Source: Hysterium pulicare CBS 123377 (Eukaryota > Ascomycota > Dothideomycetes > Hysteriales > Hysteriaceae). From it: a DNA stretch of 64,000 nt. Position numbers and translations under genes: made by a program. Below the pieces are notes generated by a model. It was given only the letters and a program-made list of their open reading frames with translations. It was not told the origin of the DNA and did not search any database. Position 1 is the stretch's first letter. Every line of letters starts with the position of its first letter. Location of the stretch: NCBI GenBank assembly GCA_000467715.1, contig AJFK01000686.1:1-64000 (forward strand), written 5' to 3'. Below are positions 12,531 to 23,427 of this stretch, piece by piece.

Positions 12531-15426
12531 TCCACAACCACCGCTAAGGCTCCTGGAGGGACCCTCACGCCTACATATATAGCGATTACCATCCTCGTAA
12601 ACCTCGAATTCCCTAAGAACAGGGGCGAATATCATTGTGTTGACAGAACGACACTTACACGAAATTTCTTTAAATCAGCTAAGTTAAATTTTTGTATTAT
12701 TACCGGTGAAGCGGGTTTCACCATATTACGGGCATGCTCCAAAGTTTCTGAACTCCGCCATTAGCATAACTAAGTATTTTCGTTTTTGGGCATTAGCGTT
12801 TCCTTTCAAAGTATCATACATGATACTAATTCCGCATAATATCCCATGTACATTTATGTTCCGATATCTAGTCTGCTGCCTCCTCTGATATTACTGTACT
12901 CCTGAGCCTTGCTAGTGTTACATTCAGCGACTTTCCGAGGCGTCAGCTTCACCGCACTTTCAACGTTGGATGATACAGGATTTAGCACTGCCTACTGTGC
13001 AGATTTGCAGCATCTATGGCTATAAGTGACGGCACTATGACCTGGACTGACTGCATAAAATTCAGGTAGGTCTCTATAATAAGTCGAATTATTTAACCAG
13101 GGTGTTAGGCTACCAATTTTCTGTCGAATCAGTCGCCCCAAACCTTGTTCGCCTGATTTCCCAGCACATGAAACGACAGCAAGCAACACTGTGTACTCAT
13201 GCCCCTTTTGAAACATATTGTTGTTCACCTTTCGCAAAATGCCTCATTCTCCATAGGAAAGTCGCGCAAGGACGTTGCGGATCTCGCCTCAGTGAGCCTT
13301 AAACGTGCAGTTGCGTGGGCTACACGGCAAGATCCTTTTTTTCCAACAAAAGAGCGACGTTCGATAGATGGAGGATACGAATACAGCCAAAATCCTATGA
13401 TTTGTCTTTCAAATGTTCCAACAAGTGTCCATCAAGTGTTGTGAGCTGTGTGGAATGATGCCCAGAATAAGGAGGCTTGAATCTGCCGGCCGCGATGTAG
13501 GCCCGCGAAGACCAGATTTCAACCGTGTTCGTGTTATCTTCTGAACGCCTAAACTATATTGCGAATCAAACTCACGGCTGCAGGCGTCCACTCTTAAGCC
13601 GAAGTTAGGCGCGGAGGATGCAGATCTGGGCTAGGCGGGAGCTCTTCATGCAATTAATGACGAACTCGAATTCGGCTTTCTTTCTTTTTTCCCACTGCTA
13701 TGGTATGGGTTTTTATTCGAAGTCCTCAACTCCATCGCGTTGGGGAAGCACCAATACCAAAAGGTCTAGCTTGGTAACAAGCAAAACACCCTGGGAAAGC
13801 ATGGACACTAACGGCCCGTTCAGACCCACTGACACGCGCGTGCCCTTGTTAGACTTCCCGCGCCCTCCCGATCATCCGGTGCTTTAACCGTGGATTTCGG
13901 TCCTGGTTGTTCCATCGTACCTACGTCCATAAATAACATGAAAATCAGCAGAGATGAACACCTGGGTTAATCCTACACAAGGCTGGTTGTATGCAATATA
14001 TTGTCTGCCTTATTGCGGCGTTCGTGATATGTCGTCGGGCGCACCTACATGATGCATAGTGAGGGTGCCGTACCATGCACCGGCTCCCGAACGCGATACG
14101 TATGTCACTTTCCTTGAGACGCACCTCGCCTAGGTTCGAGACAAGGCGGGAGGCCTTGCAACACCATTAAATTACTTGTTTGCCTATCGCCTTGTGTACC
14201 TAGGCGTTCAATCTTACTGTACCGAAATGACTCGCAGCCCACAACCGGCCGGTAACGAGCGCCACCGGACTATTTCTGGGCATCGATGGAAACTCCTGAG
14301 GAGGTTTCAGGTTTGAACATCTTAGAGCCAGGAGCCTACACAGTAAGCCTTCATATTCCTGCTACCAGCCTTTATGAATACTTGCCTGCTTTTTCAGTTC
14401 AAAAGCAAGGAGCTGTCGATGTCTGATTGGTCTAGATAGTGAGGCGGCAGTTGCATGTCACAATTCCACAAAGTCCGTGCACACCGTATCACAGGCTCGA
14501 TTCCCGGGACTGTTGCAGAACAGAGCAGCTGGTTGGGGAAGGCAAACACCAATAAGCAAGGCGCTGATACTCTGCTCAGCATATGGTTAACCAATGGTGT
14601 CTTGACATCGTACACCATAATTGATTTTCTTGGATTCGAGCGGTAATTTCTTCTATCAGCAGAGCCGCATAAAATCACTTCTGACCAGTGGTGCGGGACT
14701 TGGATCCGTGGGCTTAGCCACTGAGTTGCACGGGTACCCAGTGCAGATGAGGCATTTATCCGAAGTGCACAAGATGTTGGATAAATGTTATGAGAAAGCA
14801 CTCCCATACAACTATAACCGAAGTGATTTCGTAAAAGCGGCGGGATCACATGTATTCACACTTGGCCATGAGAATTTGACTGCAGCACATAGAGCAAAGT
14901 ATCATACGCTTTGGAGCGACCTATGACTGTTACTTCGTTATTTTAAAGTTCCCTGAGTCCTATGCTATCTTCTGCTAACGTTCTGATTTCCTAGATTCTG
15001 GCAAAGTAGATGTACATCCTTCGCATATATTGAGACATATGGTACAGCTCTTCAAATATGTCAACTCTCCCAGCATTATCATCAAGAATACTCTCTGGAG
15101 ATTCAAGTGAGCAGCGCTTCTTCTTTTTGAAGGCATTGAACTTCATCGTATAAACTGCTAATCCTCGTGCTATCCGATCGTTCTCAGAGGGTCTGATGGA
15201 TCAATGTAGCGGCCTATACTGTGAGACGTTATACAAATAAGCAACGTCCGGGAGATTCGCGTACTTACTAGTAGTGTCCTTACGAAGGGGTTCCGTTGGC
15301 AGAAAATTCAGCTTGATCATGTCACCGTGGGTCATGTCATCTCCACGGCGTTCCCATGGCTGTAGGAAACCACTCTCTTAACGACTTGGTGGCTTTGGTA
15401 GCCAGAGAGATAGTTCATAGAGCGAT
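12531..15426. other. Gene-poor stretch with possible relic
   Basis: No complete gene is supported. Plus-strand frames at 14455-14646 and 14621-14926 look weakly protein-like (the second ends HRAKYHTLWSDL) and lie in different frames, which fits a decayed or misread small gene that I cannot identify. The part from 12.6 to 12.9 kb is A+T-rich. No repeat family or RNA gene is recognised. Confidence 0.35.
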
Positions 15427-17301
15427 TTACTCCGGTGCACCAAACAGCACACATTGCATCTCTGCCTCGAGCGGTTCAAGTATGCTCCTCTTTATACTCT
15501 GACAAAAATCAGGATCCTGAAAGTCCGTACTAGTGTTGTCTAAGTAAGCTTGTAAGCAAGCGTGTATGACATCAGCAAATGCCAGCGAAAGGGTCCCTTC
15601 ACTCATCTCCTCCGATAACCAACGTCGTGCAGTGATGAAGTCTGATGTCTCGTCTGCAACTCCATTAGCTCGCAGGTCTTGATATCGTCTGACTTCGTCG
15701 ATCGATTGCGCAAATTGAATCTCGAGCAGCATGATAGCTAATGCTAAGAGGTTGGTACGGTCTATTGTTGTTGGTAACGCATTTTCCATAGGGTTTTCTA
15801 TCAGATCATATCAGCCTTCCCTGCCCTCATTTAGCCACATTGATTCGATGTTGTATAGTTACCTGCTGAAAAACTTCGCGTCAAGTATGGATGTGCGATG
15901 TCGACAATTAGAGGAGAACGGCCGCTCGCTCGAAGAAAGACGATATCTTCTTTACTCCATTTCTTCTTCAGCCATGGTGTTCGGCTTAACTGGAAAACAG
16001 AAGCCACGAGGCTGATCACTAAGGCATAAACATCGCGGAGAGGGAGGCGTCCTCGTAACTTGGGCAACAAGTCCTTAAGTGTGACTTCTCGATCTACGTA
16101 TGTAGCTTGAAACTCCTCTGCGCGGTATGCACGAAGATTACTGGAATCATCAAGACAAAAGCCCATGTACGCATGGTTACTCTGCTGTATATAAGCACAG
16201 AGTTCTGGAACTTCCTCTAATGTGGATGGGTCCGTATAAGGTGGACTTGGGCAAGGCGGGTGGACCGTTGTGAATGTAACTCGGGCTGAATTGTTATCAC
16301 TATCACTTTTTATTAGCCGAGCCTGCTCACTTAGGAGATACTACATAGACATGTCTACCTTTCTAGTGTGTCAACGAGTCGGAATTCTGAGTACAGCCAC
16401 TTCGTTTGTGACGGACACATTTTGAAGCTCAGGAGAAAGCAGTTGCCTTCAGCTGCCTGCTTAAACTTCGAGCTGAGAAAGACTTTACTGCTCCGCTTTT
16501 GTCGAACTATACGCTGTTCTAGCAAGAGACCCACATGATGTGTTGCGCTTGACGTGCGCCAATTATCGTTTAGAGCCTGGTAGACTTTGGACGCGTTCTG
16601 TCGGATTGAGATCAAAGGTGCCGAAAACCTCACTGTTCTCTGGGTTTTATGGCCTCCTTGGTCCAGTTTCTCCGCAAGATCGGTGAAGTTAGAAAGTCTT
16701 TGAATGCAAGCATCCATTCTCTTCAGCTTGGCCTTCACATCCTGTCTTTTCATCGTGAACTTTATCCGTTTGCGAATTTCAAGTTTGGTATTAGGTCTGT
16801 AGTCCATCTGGCTAAAATCATTTGCCAGGAATATAGTTCCTAAATCTCGATTATGGGATACCTACTAAAATGTTATTTGTATGTTACAACAATCATTTGG
16901 CATCTCACCTTTTGGGATCCGTCAAGATCAAGGTGCTGGGCGATTTCAACTAGAGTCTCTGCAATTTCCCCAATGATCCATATACACGGATCATAAGTTT
17001 GTCCAAGCTGCTCTTGGAGTTTCTTTGCAAAACTTCCTTCAGTCCAAAGTTTACTTCCCCCGTTGTTTATCATCTCATCGAGGTCGTCCTCGTGAACAAT
17101 AATAGGCTGGAGAATCGTGCGAACTACCTGGGAATATAAAAGGCGTATAGTGTAGAGCTCACGTATGGTCGCGGATACCTGAACTCCCCAGTTTAAGAAG
17201 ACTTTCGTAGACTCGATCGATTTCTCATAGTGCTCGAGGGCGGATATTATCAGTGGAAGAGATCCAAGAACTAGTCCCACTATTTCTATTCCTAGCACCA
17301 T
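15427..17301 (-). CDS. DUF7580-family protein
   Basis: Four-exon fungal DUF7580 protein of about 540 residues. It starts at the ATG at 17301 with the family opening MVLGIEIVGLVLGSLPLIIS, a hydrophobic helix, followed by helical sequence. The second block has SKVYQALNDNW, THHVGLLLEQR; the third has LRDVYALVISLVASVFQLS, TPWLKKKWSK; the last has RTNLLALAIMLLEIQFAQS, ITARRWLSEEM and CLQAYLDN, ending in ILEPLEAEMQ. These are the conserved blocks of the family, whose C-terminal part resembles a degenerate kinase-like fold. An intron with gtaact..gatag ends joins the last two exons in frame. The cysteines often found near the W..H block are absent. The gene is divergent from the fusion gene at 17574, with only 272 bases between starts. 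Function unknown; related fungal proteins are often discussed with incompatibility genes. Confidence 0.8.
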
Positions 17302-17573
17302 AATTGCACCCAAATATGCAAAAATTGTGTAGGGAAAGGTTTGAGAAGAAAACAACGCGACGGCTTGGGGGAGAAGGCTTGAAGTCTGGGGCATAGCAAT
17401 GCCCCTCACCATGCGGCTGAGGCACTTTTTTTCTTTTGCCCGCGATATGCCCCTCTTTACATTCTCACCACTCCTCAGCCAGTTTGTCAGTGATGATGGA
17501 CCCGACTCCCTTTTACGTCGGCGATATACAGTGCAGCCATCTTTTGAATCTTCGCTACGTCTAACAATCTATC
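17302..17573. promoter_or_regulatory. Short divergent promoter region, DUF7580 / fusion gene
   Basis: Only 272 bases separate the start codons of the minus-strand DUF7580 gene and the plus-strand zinc-finger/DUF6590 gene, so the two probably share control elements. No obvious palindrome or canonical TATA box is visible. Confidence 0.45.
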
Positions 17574-20500
17574 ATGACCGATATTCGGGATTCTTCCAGG
17601 CTGTGCCTGGAGGTATTCCAGTCGACCATCAGATCTCTCAACGCTTGCAACGAAGCGCACACGGAAGTCATGCCGACTGCCTCTATCGAAAACGAATATG
17701 ACCGGTTCAAGGTATGGGCAGGAAATTTAGGCGCCTTACAAATTCATCGAGGTTCTCTGGACTTTCGCCTGCAAGATTCTATTCTCATGCGGGAGACGGT
17801 ACTTAAGCTTTTAGATCAGTTACATCATACCTTGATGAAAAGTAAGTACAGCATCTGTACGTCGATGCTGGTCACCGTTCTTACAGCAGCAAACATAGGC
17901 CTCGAAGTCACTACAGGCACACGTCTCCCACTCGAATCAGAGATGGATTCTAGTCAGGATGGCGAGCATGATGGTGGGATTAGTACCGAAGAAAACCACT
18001 CCGAAGGCAAAGAATTGTTACAGCGATTGTTGATAATTCAGGCCATTATGAAAGATCTGTTCAAGCTTTCTTTCAAGATTCGAAACGTACAGTCAAGATC
18101 AATTCCAACGAAAGCTCTGTCATTCCAAGCTACTGATAAGGAATCGAAAGTTGACATTTTCTCGGTTTACGCTGAGATTGATCGTCGCCATGTCACCGAA
18201 TTTCTCAACCATCTCCGTTCACATACGGGTAGCCAAGATGGTGACGAGACTCAGGATGAGAATGAATTTCTCATCACGCGCTTAAGCAAAGCAAACACGA
18301 ACCGCAGACGCTGTTTCGCGTGGGCAAAACAGCATGCTTACAAACTGGCGTACAATATGCCTGAGAGTAATGCAAATCCGAACGAAGTTTCATCTCTAGC
18401 AGATGCACTGTCTGGAACAAGCGCTAGTGTATATGATCGCAGATTGGACGAGCAGTTGGATGCACAAACCGTCACCTCTCATGCAACAACTGCATATGAC
18501 GCGGATGGAAACACCGTTGACTTGCCACCTGCTCCTTCAGAGGCAGCATGTCGTGCAGAGTTTTTGTGCCCATATTGTTCTGTGTTGTGCCCGTCACGGC
18601 AAGGAAAAGGGAAGTCCTGGCGGTAAGTGACGAACGCTCAATTGACTGTTAGCAAAAAGGCTTAAATTTAACTTAGTACCCATTTACTGCACGATCTTCA
18701 ACCATACATTTGCACCTATCGCCAATGTACCAACGCCGATCAAATGTACACGAGCCAACATGCCTGGATTGAGCATGAGCGTACATCACATCGTAGGATC
18801 TGGCGATGCCTGGAACACTCCTCCATGAACTTCGAATCACCGGAGCACCTTCGTCGGCACCTTTTCGAACACCACAGTGACTTGACAGTTTCCCAAATCC
18901 AGAATCGTGTCGATCACGCAGAGACTAACATAGCCGATGAGCGGAAACAGTGTCCTTTCTGCTATTCAAATGGACCCTTCCCTAAAGGTCTTATTAATCA
19001 TATAGCTTTTCATCAAGAAAAACTAGCGATATTCAGCTTGCCAAACAATTTCGAAGAGGACGCAGGCCAGTCTTCGCACTCCCTTCAGGCAGAAGGACCT
19101 AAACGGCCTGCCGTTTCAAGATCTAACTCTCTCAGTTCTACGGATTCTGCTTCGCACCCAACTTTAAGCAACACTGAGAACCTAGTTGGAAATGTAGCTG
19201 AAAGCGTAGATGAGGACGTATATGAGGAAGTAGATGAGGACGTAGATGAGGACGTAGATGAGGACGTAGATGAGGACGTAGACGAGGACGTAGATGAGGA
19301 CGTAGACGAGGACGTAGTGGATGACAATGCGGATGACATAGCTGAGGGCGTTGCTGATGACATACAGTCAAAGAAATCGTATATCAGCGACGTATCGACA
19401 GTTTCAAAGACCCAAAACTATCAATGGGTATGGGATCCAGTACGAACGGAGTATTATTATTATGTGCCCGAGAGGAATTGCTGGATTTTCCAGTCCGGCA
19501 CAATCATAATGGCTCGCGAATCATCGTGCGAACCGCCAACATTGGCGCTTCCTACAGAAGGGTAGGGCTTTTCTCCAGCCATAGTTACCTTTTCCTGTGA
19601 GTTGATTGCTGAATCTCATGCATTAGATATATACAAAGCCAAAAGCCGCAACTACATCAATCACTCAAAATTTCCTCGCCCGGGTCCCTGGCCATACAAT
19701 TATCTGACGAAGCGCCAATGGTAAGTACTGGGGATAACGCGAGAACGGAACATCACAGCTCAAGTTTGCAGACCCAAGTGGCTCGAATCAGGGAAGAACA
19801 ACGTGAACGACTCGATACTATAGAGCCAGGATTGTTGAAAGGAAACCCTAAGATCTCAGCGCACAAACATGTAAGGGCTACACCAAAGGACAGCACATTC
19901 CTGGATCCAAGTATGTTGAGCTCCGTTCTAAAGAGAGATGTTCACTTACCGGTACTAGACTACACCGTGAAATCTCCTGGTCACAAGTTTTTCAAAGTTG
20001 GGAAGGTACAATCAGCAGATTCTAAAAATCATGGATGCTTGTAACTAATTTCGTTAGGTTTTTAAGGTATTATGGCCTGAGCATGCCGGGGATCATCACG
20101 AGAACATGACTATTGCCACGGATTCTACAGTCTCGGAAAATATGTTTGTGAAGGTTCGATGGTTTGTTGTTGTTCGGGAGGGAAAAGATTGCTGTTCCTG
20201 CCTGTCAGTGTGTCCCAACATAAAACGAAAACAAGCTTGCTGACGTACTAAAGTCCAATTCAAACATATAGTCGAAAAGGAGTACCGGAGAATAAAGTTA
20301 AAGGCCACCATGCAATTATATACACTGGAAGCGCAGCTCCTAGCCCCTTGCCGGCAGAAAATCCTCGTGGAGCATGGGAGTCACCAATGGGAGACCCTAT
20401 ACGAGTAATAGCTACAAGACCATTCGACAAGCTTCACCCTCTATCTCGCATCAACTTCATCAAGATATATACGATTGAACACAAGGTCAAAGTATATGAC

Positions 20501-20947
20501 TTTGGTCACGTGGACCCTAGTATAGAGTGGTTGTTGATTGCTCAATTCAATGCTCAATGGGAAAGCATCACGTCTGGATGGCTTCCCTCTGTAGTGTCCC
20601 ATCATCCGGTAGACCAAATTTCCCCAAGTGCAGGACCGGAAAGTTTGACCAGTCAACTCGGAGTCTTGAAGATTGACAGTCAAACGAGCCAGAATTCTGC
20701 AGTCGACGATGCACAGAAATCTACCTCACCTTATCAGCAAACAGGTACACTATCTAGAGCTGTGGAAGAGAACGAAGGGCAAGAAGGCCAGGACAAGCGA
20801 AAGGACAGTGGAGGTGAAGAACAAGATTTCCTATAGCCAGCTCAGCTCTCTGAGGGCAACGTTCGGGAGAGTTCATCTCCTCAGCAAACTCATCAGTCTG
20901 AAGGGAAGATGAAGAGGCGAGGTCTGTGGGGCAAGTTGTTCGGTTAG
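17574..20947 (+). CDS. Fusion: helical domain + C2H2 zinc fingers + WW-like + DUF6590
   Basis: A chimeric gene encoding about 950 residues. Exon 1 carries the fungal helical head (YDRFKVWAGNLGALQ, GSLDFRLQDS, then LFKLSFKIRN and DRRHVTEFLNHLRSH). After FLCPYCSVLCPSRQGKGKSWR the intron at about 18626 joins in phase to THLLHDLQPYICTYRQC, and zinc-finger cysteines and histidines follow (WRCLEH, CPFC...HIAFHQ). Next come about nine 12-base repeats encoding acidic DEDV units, a WW-like segment (NYQWVWDPVRTEYYYY..CWIFQSGTIIM), and after an in-phase intron (gtaggg..cattag) a complete DUF6590 domain (FFKVGK, VFKVLWPEHAG, WFVVVREG, HHAIIYTG, LSRINFIKIYTIEHKVKVYDFGH). The domain introns match the other copies. 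Near the end an in-frame TAG at 20834 is either the stop or lies in a phase-1 intron (about 20743-20840) leading to KMKRRGLWGKLFG and the stop at 20945-20947. It could be two genes, but the joins are clean. Confidence 0.72.
19206..19317 (+). repeat. In-frame 12-base tandem repeat (acidic DEDV units)
   Basis: About nine copies of a 12-base unit (gtagatgaggac with small changes such as gac for gat) lie inside the fusion gene and encode V-D-E-D units. The length is a multiple of three, so copy-number change would only lengthen or shorten the acidic linker between the zinc fingers and the WW-like segment. Confidence 0.85.
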
Positions 20948-21655
20948 TGCCTTTGCCGAATTGAAGAAGTATCAATCACATCTGTGGAGGAGAGTTGTGA
21001 TATTTCGTTCGCTGAACAATTGATGCTTCCGGTAATTACTACGCTTTATCAGTTCTCTTGGATTTGGTGCACTGATCTGTCTAGCACATGGATGATTGGT
21101 CGCCACTTGTCGTCGGACTTCCATTACCATGGAGAATGCAATTACTCAAGGTTGATGAATGTTGAGGAAATATTAATTGATACATCGTATACTGGGTCTC
21201 AGATTTCTACGATGGAGAGCAGAAGCCTTTTAGGCCCAAATGCTTTGGCTTCAATGCTGATCTCATTCTGGTGCCTTTTCCCACCCGTGTCTTTGATATG
21301 TTTCCTAACTTTCATCATTCGGATTATCATAATTAGAAGAGTAATGCCATTATGCCATATGTGAAATTTGAATGGTCAGATTCTCCTGGCTACTAGTGAG
21401 CCTCGATTGACGGATCACTGTGGGTATGGTGCGAGGTAAATGATACTCCTTTGCCTTTGGACAGTAACTATTATCGTGCTCTAAAGATAGAAATAATTGT
21501 TGGGTATGGGTCATTTGGCCTGCATTTTTATATGCAGGAGAGTTTGACCTGATTGCACAGGGCCTTTACATACAGTTCATAGATTCAAATTTCGCAAAAG
21601 CAAAGATAGACATAGAGAAGTAGACATCGCCGTATGCAAGATGAGGTAAATATGA
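20948..21655. other. Intergenic region between convergent genes
   Basis: This separates the ends of the fusion gene and the minus-strand coiled-coil gene. A 126-codon plus-strand frame (20984-21364) is hydrophobic towards its end but matches nothing I recognise, and coding-like pieces appear in two different frames. It may be a decayed gene or chance. Confidence 0.35.
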
Positions 21656-22873
21656 TCACCTTCTTGAACGTTGGAAATGGGATTTTGTCCGCATTAGTAT
21701 GGTCCCGCAGCTTACACTTCGGCGAACGCTTCTATTGATACCATCAGGGATCATACTATGAAGCTTCTGTGGCGGATCAGGGTTGAATTGTGGCATCAGA
21801 ATGAGATCATCCTGAATAGCTTTTCTCCTCGCTAGTGAATGCCATTTCGGGGGTGGCACATCAGGAGCCAGCTGTATGATATCATCTGACGGGGGATCAT
21901 GCTCTGTCTGACCGTCTTCGACCTGCTGCTCGTTCTGATATTTGAGGCTCTGCTCAGCTGGCTCAATACCAGTTGAGTCATGTAACCATTTCTTGAGCCG
22001 CTTGCGTACTTCGACAATACGATTCGGTGTGTGAAGTCCACACGCTACCGGAGAAATCTCATGCTGTACTGTTTCCGAGAATTGGTTGACACTAAGTGAA
22101 AATTCGGTGTCGTCATCGTCACTGTATGCTTGAGGGTTGTCGAAATCGTCGAAATGTATGCCCTGGCTTGAACACTGCTCTTTGAGCACGTCAACGTCGG
22201 CCTGCGCTTGATTCAATTCCTGTAGAATTTGCCTTCTTTCAACCTTCCGACTTTGGAGAAACTCCTCGTCCGATTGCATGTCAACCTGGTCGGTGCCACG
22301 GCGTCTGTCTCGTTCGTCTAATTCCTCCCGGAGCTCAAACTCGAAGTCACCAAGCCGCTCTTTGAGGATCTTGAGATCACCCATCCTATCATAGAGTTCA
22401 TTGACTAAGGATGGAGGTTCATTCGAAATAGATGGTTCACTGGTCTGAGCGTTCATGCTGCTATGGACAATTGATGATAACCCACGCGATGAATCGTCGT
22501 GTCTTAGTTCTTTATCGACAGCTCGATAAATCTCCGCTTCTGCCTTTCCAAAACGATACTCCAAATCCGAGAGATGGTTCTCCACTCTTGTAAACTCCTC
22601 TTCTTGGAGCCGCAGCTCATCTGCTGCAGTTGCGATTTTTCCCCTCAAGTGTTCTAGTTCTTCCTGGTTGTGAGCTAATGTTCCCTGCTCCAACGCTGAA
22701 TTCAGGACAGTCATGAAATTATTCTGCATATCCTGAAACAGCTTACGCAGTCCTATGTAGCGTTTTCTTTGATTACAGACCTCAACGCGATAGGTGAGAA
22801 TTTCGGTTCTGGAAGCAGCCAGGGTGTTTTGGCCAGACATCCATATTTCGACGTGAGAAGGCCAGTCGGCCAT
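21656..22873 (-). CDS. Coiled-coil protein CC3
   Basis: A single-exon gene of 405 residues from the ATG at 22873, the shortest member of the coiled-coil family. Residues about 25-125 form one coiled coil (IGLRKLFQDMQNNF, then LSDLEYRFGKAEAEIY). A second spans about 150-230 (LVNELYDRMGDLKILKERLG, FELREELDERDRRR), nearly the same sequence as in the gene at 27359 (LLDELYDRMGDLRIIQDRL). Next come an acidic patch with DDDD, the W motif RKRLKKWLHDS near residue 295, and a basic C-terminus (RRSVSCGTILMRTKSHFQRSRR region). It lacks the long disordered tail of CC1 and CC2. Its start faces the decayed WW-gene copy at 23.2 kb, so it seems to have lost its DUF6590 partner. Function unknown. Confidence 0.8.
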   Translation of the reverse strand: MADWPSHVEIWMSGQNTLAASRTEILTYRVEVCNQRKRYIGLRKLFQDMQNNFMTVLNSALEQGTLAHNQEELEHLRGKIATAADELRLQEEEFTRVENHLSDLEYRFGKAEAEIYRAVDKELRHDDSSRGLSSIVHSSMNAQTSEPSISNEPPSLVNELYDRMGDLKILKERLGDFEFELREELDERDRRRGTDQVDMQSDEEFLQSRKVERRQILQELNQAQADVDVLKEQCSSQGIHFDDFDNPQAYSDDDDTEFSLSVNQFSETVQHEISPVACGLHTPNRIVEVRKRLKKWLHDSTGIEPAEQSLKYQNEQQVEDGQTEHDPPSDDIIQLAPDVPPPKWHSLARRKAIQDDLILMPQFNPDPPQKLHSMIPDGINRSVRRSVSCGTILMRTKSHFQRSRR

Positions 22874-23167
22874 GTTCTTCTTTTGAAAGAGCTCTCAATC
22901 CTTTCAATTCTAGAAAAATGCCTTCACTAGCAATTTATAGATGAAAGGCATCCATGGAGGAGGGTGTTGAGTTGGAGCACATCGGCGAGGTGTATAAGAG
23001 AGGGGTAGTGGAAAGTGAGGAAAATACGAGAGGAGGAGCTCGCTTACGCGCAAAAAGCATCGCTGGTACCAAGGTACGAATAATGAGACCCACGTGACAA
23101 ATCTCCCTTTCGCAGAAGCGGGAGAAAAAACTGACAACTGAGGAACACTTCTTGGGGGCAATAAGTA

Positions 23168-23427
23168 TGGAAAACCTACCATCAAACGGGACGCCTACAA
23201 TTATAGCAAAAAGATTAACTAGGTTTAGGATCCTAGCCGCAGAGAGTACTTCCACAATGTGTCAGAAAGGAACTGCTGGATTTATCAATCTGGAACTATT
23301 ATCATGCTACGTGACAAGCCTGGACAAAATTACTCATCATCTCTTCAGCAAGTTCTTTCCAATGGACTCGAAGGGCAGAGCAGGAAGACCGAATTCCGCC
23401 AAAATCGACCAACATATTGTATACTAA
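23168..23427 (+). pseudogene. Decayed first exon of a WW/DUF6590 gene
   Basis: A degenerate copy, in opposite orientation, of the sequence around the first exon of the gene at 25421-27182. The shared stretch includes the DNA before the ATG (aacctaccatc..aaacggga) and the WW-like segment, read here as DPSRREYFHN, ERNCWIYQSGTIIMLRDKP. Both tryptophan codons of the WVWD motif read TAG, the start ATG reads ATA, and one base is missing just after it. Most differences from the intact gene are G-to-A or C-to-T, as repeat-induced point mutation would give, though a few go the other way. No DUF6590 part follows. It faces the coiled-coil gene at 21656-22873, so it looks like the lost half of a third divergent pair. 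Confidence 0.75.

Noticed and set aside
19085-19371. Minus-strand serine/threonine-rich frames
   Set aside because: Antisense translation of the 12-base repeat in the fusion gene.
18744-19565. Zinc-finger part as a separate gene
   Set aside because: Introns on both sides join in phase to the helical head upstream and the DUF6590 part downstream, so one fused gene is the simpler model.
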